This document shows, piece after piece, positions 58,501-64,000 of a DNA stretch of 64,000 nucleotides; positions within the stretch are counted from its first letter, which is position 1; the number at the start of each line of letters is the position of its first letter. The position numbers and the translations under genes were made by a program. This stretch comes from Panax quinquefolius (taxonomy: Eukaryota; Streptophyta; Magnoliopsida; Apiales; Araliaceae): contig CM035160.1 in NCBI GenBank assembly GCA_020205615.1, positions 120,688,556-120,752,555 on the forward strand, in the 5' to 3' direction. The notes under the pieces were generated by a model, which saw nothing but the letters and a program-made list of their open reading frames with translations, did no database searches and was not told the origin of the DNA.

Positions 58501-61292
58501 GATCATGTATTGTAGAGACTTGAGAGACTTGAACATAAAGTTAATATACGGTAGCAGACGCTAAAGGCAAGTATTCTAACTCTTGTCTCGATTCAATCTG
58601 AACAAGTTTTGAGAGGTTCATGTATTCTTCGCATGAATTGAGGTATGTTGAAGTTAAAGCCAACTCCTTTGGCTAGACTTGATGTATGGATAATCTATTC
58701 ATGTATTATCAAATGTTGCTATCTTTTGTCAACTACTTGATATGGTTTTCAAAATAAGACTAAAATATTAAACAAATGTTTTGTCGGTAAAACGACAGGC
58801 ACGTGAGGTTGCCAAATGCTTAAACGTGCATACGTTTAATGGATGTAGTTTTGATCAACATAGAGTACAATAGGCTGATCACCTAGAAGTGCTCGTAAGT
58901 AATATCGGGCTTACGGACTTGCTTCCGGGTTATCCTTTTCCTATAAAGAATGAATACTTGAGGTCTTTGACCGGAGTGAATGTTTTACTAAATATTGTTA
59001 TTATTGTAAAACATTTTGAAAGAAAAGATGGAGTGCTATTTTGAGTTATCAATAGTACTTCATAACTATTGTTCAGTTATTGAAGATATATGATTTGTAT
59101 GTTTCAAGCATGTTGTTATTAAATTGGTATACCTACTGAGCTAGTTATGCTCACTCTTGCTTGAACCATATGAATGCAGCTAAGACTGAACGCCCCGAAG
59201 GATCGAAAAAGAATAAGGGAAAAGCTAAGGCAGATTTCTAAGCTGTCTTGTGATAGTATAGGTCTATTGTTGTAATGTAACTGATATTATGATAAAGAAC
59301 CTTTGTAATGGGTATAAAACCTGGGAAATATAAATATTACTTTAAATATATAGAAGTTATATTCGTTCTTTGAGACTTTTCAATTGAATGAATGTATGAA
59401 TGTTGTACAGTATAACACCATCTGTCGGGTTGGAAGATACATGGATTTGGGGGCGTTACAGTTGCCGTGAGACTTGAAAATGTTGGTTTTCAATGTCAAC
59501 ACGTGAGATAGGGTGATTAAGAGTTGTGGGTTCGAGAATCGCTTGATTACGCTTTAAACAAAGAAAACGAGCATCGAACGCTCTTTAACGCTATTTAACG
59601 CTCATAAAATGAACTCAATAGTGAATTCTGAGTTAACGGATTCGAAAGTGTTGAATTCTTATATGAACACATAAAGGATGTAATTCCTGACTTTTAGGAA
59701 TTTGAATTGGTCAATTCGGATGTAAAACGAACAAATTAGGAAGCCGAGGGTTTCGTTAGGAAACCAAAACTGGTTTGGCCAACTGGTGCATTGAGAATCG
59801 GTCACATGCATAAAACCAAAACAAAGATAAGTGGTAAATACAGCAAATGCACCAGACTCGATCGAAAGTACCACATTAACTCACATGTGCAAAGACGACT
59901 AAAATACAAAGGATGCTGTGCAAGCAACTGCCGGTAGTGGAAAAAAGTTGACCAAGTTAGGTTTTAAACTTCAGTTGTTTCGAGACCTACCTAAGTTGAG
60001 TTATATACTCAATAAATGTACTAATAATAATCCTATATTACCTATACTAAGGTATATGATATGAAACTTAGGAATGTAATGCATGTTAACAAGATATATA
60101 CAATGAACAAAGTTGATACCTTATCAACGATGTTTGAGTCCGGTTAATAAACGTCAGTTGAGTGATAAAAATGGGACGAAGGGTAATATGTCATGTTGAC
60201 TTTAATAAAGATATTAAGTTAACAAAGACATAGAAGAGAAAGAAGCTTGTAGGAACAATGTGAATGGTTGTTTGATAGCTAATTACAGTGTACTATGTGA
60301 ATATATCATGTAGATTCTGTAAAGGCTGTGGTTAGTTGAGTAAGTTATTTGAAGATGCTGAAAGGCAAGTTTTCTTAACGCTTATTTAACTTCCATGTTA
60401 GCCAAGTTTTATGTGTTTCGTTGAACTGAATTGCAAGACTTGTTTTAAAGAAAGGGTCGATGCCATATTTTAACTCGGCTAGAACATTCATAATATATAG
60501 ATTGATTATTATACATATCATTCTATATAGAAATGTTAACGCTATCCTATGCCAAGTAATTGGTATGGACGTGAAGGTAAGGTTTGTCTATGAACAAACA
60601 AAAGTATTTTTCATCGATTATTCGATGGGCACGCGAGTTTGCCAAAAATATTAAATGTAAATAAGTTTAATGAATGAGTGTTGATCAACATAGAGTACTA
60701 TAGGCTGATCACCTAGAAGTGCTCGTAAGTTATACGGATGAACGACCTTAGTGCTGTGAACTCCTTTTCAAGTATGAAAACTGAAATTTATTGTTCATGG
60801 TCTATTGACCGGTTCAGAACTCTTAATCTATTCTATACTTTGGGAATTGATGTTATAAACTGTTAGAGTATTATTGATTCATAATACTTCATAACTATTG
60901 TTCAGTTATGTTGGAATTGTTATATAATTCATGAATGTGGTATTCCTGTTATCCTTGATTAAACTTCTTTTGTCATCATACTCCTTTCTTGCGTGAATTA
61001 TATAACTGCAGTTAAAGATGAACGTACTATGAATGCCAAGAGAGATAAGGGCAAAGCTAAGATGGATGTTTAGGCATTGTGTAATAGTTTAGTAAATTTG
61101 TATGTATTATACATTATGAACAATGAACGATGTAACCGGTTTATGAACCTGGGAAGGATTATAAGTTGATTATAATAAGAAGATAGTAATTACCTTCATT
61201 TTGTTGTATTTCGATGGAATGATTGTATGGATGTTAGTACAGTGGAACACCATCTGTCGGGTTGGAAGATACCCGAATTTGGGGGCGTCACA
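55534..61292 (+). repeat. Truncated Tekay-2 LTR, copy 3, interrupted by a solo LTR
   Basis: Begins CATAAGGCTTGGTC, equivalent to 46154 of the full LTR. TATA at 55631. It is interrupted at 56174/59461. Without the insert and duplication it is 2468 bp, matching copy 2 (2460 bp). It ends at the outer target duplication AACAG. Confidence 0.88.
56175..59460 (+). mobile_element. Solo LTR (3286 bp) of a related Tekay-type family
   Basis: TGTAACGACCGAG to GGGGGCGTTACA. Flanks GTTGT (56170-56174) and GTTGC (59461-59465) are a one-mismatch duplication; the joined sequence AAAGTTGCCGTGAGAC matches the uninterrupted LTR. TATA box TATAAATA at 57070. It is diverged from Tekay-2 over most of its length but shares blocks such as GATCAACATAGAGTACAATA, GGCTGATCACCTAGAAGTGC and CACCATCTGTCGGGTTGGAA. 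Confidence 0.88.
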
Positions 61293-61812
61293 AACAGAGT
61301 AAATAACCTTCTTCGATTTTCCATTGACTGTTTCCTCTCTTTCATCAATATATGCAACACGTAAAGATGAATACTTGAAAATTATCACAATACCTAAAGT
61401 ACTGTCAATTTGTGAGATCACTATAAATTACAACTGATTATCTACAAATATTGTAACCTAAGTTAGCATGAGATTCAAAATGTTGGCATAACAACTTTGA
61501 TCTCGAGCATCATGGATTTTTTTCTGCACCATGTAGACGACAAGAAACAACATATGTAAACTTCAAATGCTTAAAGCTTTGTACGTTCCTTGAGATTTCT
61601 ATGGTCCTCCTTCATATCAATAGTCCCAGAACCACCAAAGATAGGCGTAAAAGAAACATCAGTGGTCAATAAAAATAATTGCCTTCACTTCAAGTCATCA
61701 TAGCTATTGATTGAGTTTAAGAGGTGAAAGAATAATTACTAACCATCATCCCCGACAAAATCCAGGAAACATTGAAGTTCAAGAGCTTCCTTATAGTACA
61801 TCATTCCTCTCA
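61293..61812 (-). pseudogene. Callose synthase fragment, upstream block
   Basis: Three exon pieces in transcription order. 61812-61744 (after an AG acceptor): GMMYYKEALELQCFLDFVGD. About 61640-61458: IDMKEDHRNLKER, then after a one-base shift HLKFTYVVSCRLHGAEKN, a stop, and DARDQSCYANILNLML. 61373-61293: YSSLRVAYIDEREETVNG and KSKKVIYSV, which continues at 45368 across the Tekay-2 insertion. Motif order is that of the callose synthase catalytic region. The frameshift and stops mean it is not functional. Introns and splice sites are retained, so it came from genomic DNA, not a processed mRNA. Confidence 0.85.
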
Positions 61813-61822
61813 CTGGAAAATA

Positions 61823-63146
61823 CAAGCACAAAGTCAATACAAATCCAAAGATAACTAACTAGTATAGTAGTATATTTTTATAACCATAACAAACTAAATA
61901 CAAATCTACAAAGAATTGTTGGGCTAATCTCCAATATTATCTAGTAAAATAATTAGCCACACATGAGAACACAGAAATAGTGTCTGCAACACAACTGAAA
62001 TATATACATACATATAACAGTCCATAACAACTAACTAGTTTACTCTCCTATCCTGTATGAACTACCGACACAACATATATGGCTACTGAAAGTCTTAAAA
62101 AATAAAATAAAAATTGGTTGAGTAATGAACTTAGAGACTGTGAAGCTGTGGAACTAGTATTTCATACACAGTTATGGCGGTAGACTACTTTCTTTATTTC
62201 ATTTTTGGCTTACATTGATTAACCTATGATAATCTACAAGGAAGAAAACATAATTTTTTAACGTAATTATTGTTGGACTAATTGCTTATTTTCTTACCTA
62301 CGTTCTTGTTTAATCTAGAGCAAAAGATTTTTTTATCCTTGGGCAGATTATATGTCAGACTGGAGATTGAATTGCCAAATTATTTATTCTTAAAAACATA
62401 AGTTAACACTACAGTACTCATAATAATAATAATTTAATTTCATTAACACAGCATCTACAAAAGATTATGGCGAAACGAGGTTAGCCACCTGGTTTTCTTA
62501 TCTGTTAAATGGTAGATCCATTTGTATAATTTGCATTGGCTTAAATTCAGCTCAACCCATTTAACCAACCTACTTGGGGTAACTTGCCTCATTTATACTG
62601 ATCTGCTAAAACTTTAAACAACCTTGCAAGAACTTGATGCCTTCAACATCAATACAGTTATCAGTCAGAAAACAATGGCATTTTAAAACTCTAGCATGGA
62701 GAACTAGCAAATATAGAAGCCAAAGTTTCTGTAAGTCCATTAAATTAATAAGCATGTGTTGACTAATCTGTATACCTTAGGAATTATAGAAATATAAGGA
62801 TTTTGCTTGACACGAGGAGTTTGTGCCGAATCCAGAAAGAACATCATAGCATGTTGTATGCAAAGATTACAAGTCTAAACTGAGACAAACAATAGTATTT
62901 GGTCCATATTTTTAGAATGTTTATTTTGGGTTTCTAAAATCAACTATCATTTTAGTATACTTTTTGTATATCACTCTTTCTCTCAATTATCATAGATTTC
63001 ATTAAGGAGACGGTTATGTCAGACAATGAAAAAGAACTCTTGTACTAAAACTGCCAACAACCCTGATTATAAGAAGAAATAAGAGACCATCCCTACCGGA
63101 CATGACAATCTGTGAACAACTTTTATCATTGAAATTTCAAACTCAC
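61823..63146. other. No gene securely recognised; one possible exon
   Basis: On the minus strand about 62865-62780 reads MMFFLDSAQTPRVKQNPYIS and ends in a GT donor context, but I cannot assign it. The rest is AT-rich with no domain, RNA gene or repeat that I can name. Confidence 0.3.
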
Positions 63147-63343
63147 CAGTGTACGAGAAATTATCTACAGAGCAATGTAGTGAAGGAATTCCATTGGCTG
63201 AAAACCACTTCGTCGGCCACTCAAATGGTGTATGATCATGGTTCCCAAACATATTGGCCCATGGTATGTTCCTGGATCTTGTTGGAGATATTGCCTGATC
63301 CCAGTACAAGCTCGCATTTTCAATTGGTATATTGTTGGTTCAT
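63147..63343 (-). pseudogene. Purple acid phosphatase (PAP16-like) exon with GNHD motif, 5'-truncated
   Basis: Minus strand reads TNNIPIENASLYWDQAISPT, then RNIPWANMFGNHDHTPFEWP and ends at a GT donor (63146). GNHD is the metal-binding signature of metallophosphatases. The frame is open. The 5' edge (63343) has no splice acceptor and is followed upstream by a stop and unrelated AT-rich DNA, so the exon is truncated. The next recognised phosphatase exon is 20.5 kb away at 42456-42624. Confidence 0.85.
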
Positions 63344-63818
63344 ATTTATAAATTTTAAGAATATACTATACATTTTAATATTTACTTTTATATATCTAAA
63401 ATATAAACTACCAAATAAATTTGAGAATAATTTTCCATATATATAAACTACCAAATACGTTTGAGAATAATTTGCCATTTTATATTACAAGGAATGTATA
63501 AGAGATGGTGTATGAAATAAATAAGATAATGCTTATAATCTAATGAATACTTTAATTACAACTATAGCTAGAATAAGAAAAAAAAAATAATGAGTTTTAA
63601 AGTATAGTATTAATGAATGAATATTAATTTATTTATTTTTAATAAATACAAAATCAATAATCTAAATTACAATTCAAATAACTTTTCATCATTTTGAAAT
63701 TCTAAATTTTAATTTTAAAATGAATGCTCTAATTATAATTATAAATAGAATAAGAAAAAAATAATGAATTTTAAAGTATAGTTCATTAATTCTAAATTAA
63801 TTCAACCTAATACATTTT
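63344..63818. other. AT-rich DNA with a short direct repeat
   Basis: ATATAAACTACCAAATA and TTTGAGAATAATTT occur twice with a 37-bp period (63401-63475). No coding signal. Confidence 0.6.
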
Positions 63819-63819
63819 A

Positions 63820-63925
<106 letters not shown>

Positions 63926-64000
63926 TTTGATGCCCCCCAAAATTAGGTATACATCACCCATCTTGAGTCGCCAGATACATGGTACATAATTCAAATACAA
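63926..64000 (-). repeat. Terminus of a gypsy-1/2-family LTR, minus strand, running off the window
   Basis: TTTGATGCCCCCCAAAATTA and then GTATACATCACCCATC...GAGTCGCCAGATACATGGTA are the reverse complement of the gypsy-1/2 LTR end. The element continues past base 64000. Confidence 0.85.

Larger units (their letters stand above)
45369..61292 (+). mobile_element. Tekay-type gypsy retrotransposon ('Tekay-2') inserted in a callose synthase exon
   Basis: Starts TGTAACGCCCGAG and ends GGGGGCGTCACA, with a perfect 5-bp duplication AACAG (45364-45368 and 61293-61297). Removing it and one duplication restores ...KKVIYSV|LVKGGDKLDE in callose synthase. Structure: full LTR (45369-48615), leader, extra ORF, gag, PR-RT-RNase H (to 52941), truncated LTR (52942-55401), PBS and leader stub (55402-55533), and a second truncated LTR (55534-61292) carrying a solo LTR. 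Integrase is absent. Confidence 0.9.

Noticed and set aside
42624..63147. A single intact PAP gene with one 20-kb intron
   Set aside because: The exon expected between the two pieces was not found, the 5' exon lacks an acceptor, and unrelated gene fragments fill the gap.

Overview
This is nuclear DNA from a flowering plant, most likely a eudicot. It is AT-rich and dominated by LTR retrotransposons. Host-gene pieces carry plant-type exons with GT/AG introns, and there are Stowaway-, CACTA- and long-TIR-type DNA elements. No rRNA, tRNA or CRISPR array is visible. No complete, intact host gene lies in the window. I cannot name the species.

Left part (1-7.1 kb): a long inverted-repeat element, AT-rich repeats and a Stowaway-like MITE, then the first three exons of a minus-strand glycoside hydrolase family 3 gene (beta-D-glucan exohydrolase / beta-glucosidase type). 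Its ATG is at 6984 and a TATA box lies at about 7050. Intron 2 holds a decayed Ty1/copia element. The end of exon 1 has been copied in tandem into intron 1. Later exons would lie left of base 1.

Middle part (7.1-32.7 kb): a nest of retrotransposons. A minus-strand copia element (7102-8145 and 29801-29981) is split by a Ty3/gypsy chromovirus of Del/Tekay type (8146-29800). That element is split by a related one (12676-22546), and its 5' LTR also holds an unrelated solo LTR (9727-11334, perfect TSD ACTAT). Near-matching or perfect 5-bp target duplications support each level. The gypsy coding regions contain many stops, so they are pseudogenes.

32.7-42.0 kb: a patchwork of LTR pieces in both orientations, the 3' end of a minus-strand Tekay polyprotein, a solo LTR, a short integrase fragment and a CACTA-type element with a dense GCAACGA subterminal array.

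Right part (42.0-64 kb): a minus-strand mosaic of exon fragments from three unrelated genes: a purple acid phosphatase (PAP16-like), a callose synthase and a nucleobase-ascorbate transporter. A 15.9-kb Tekay-type element with a perfect TSD (AACAG) cuts a callose synthase exon in two. That element has one full 3.25-kb LTR, an extra 206-codon acidic ORF ahead of gag, no integrase, and two further LTR copies that both begin at the same hairpin loop. A 3.29-kb solo LTR of a related family sits in the last LTR.

The most unusual features are the same-strand gene-fragment mosaic, the repeated LTR truncation at one hairpin, the extra ORF before gag, and the copia 3' end lying about 45 bp from the GH3 TATA box.
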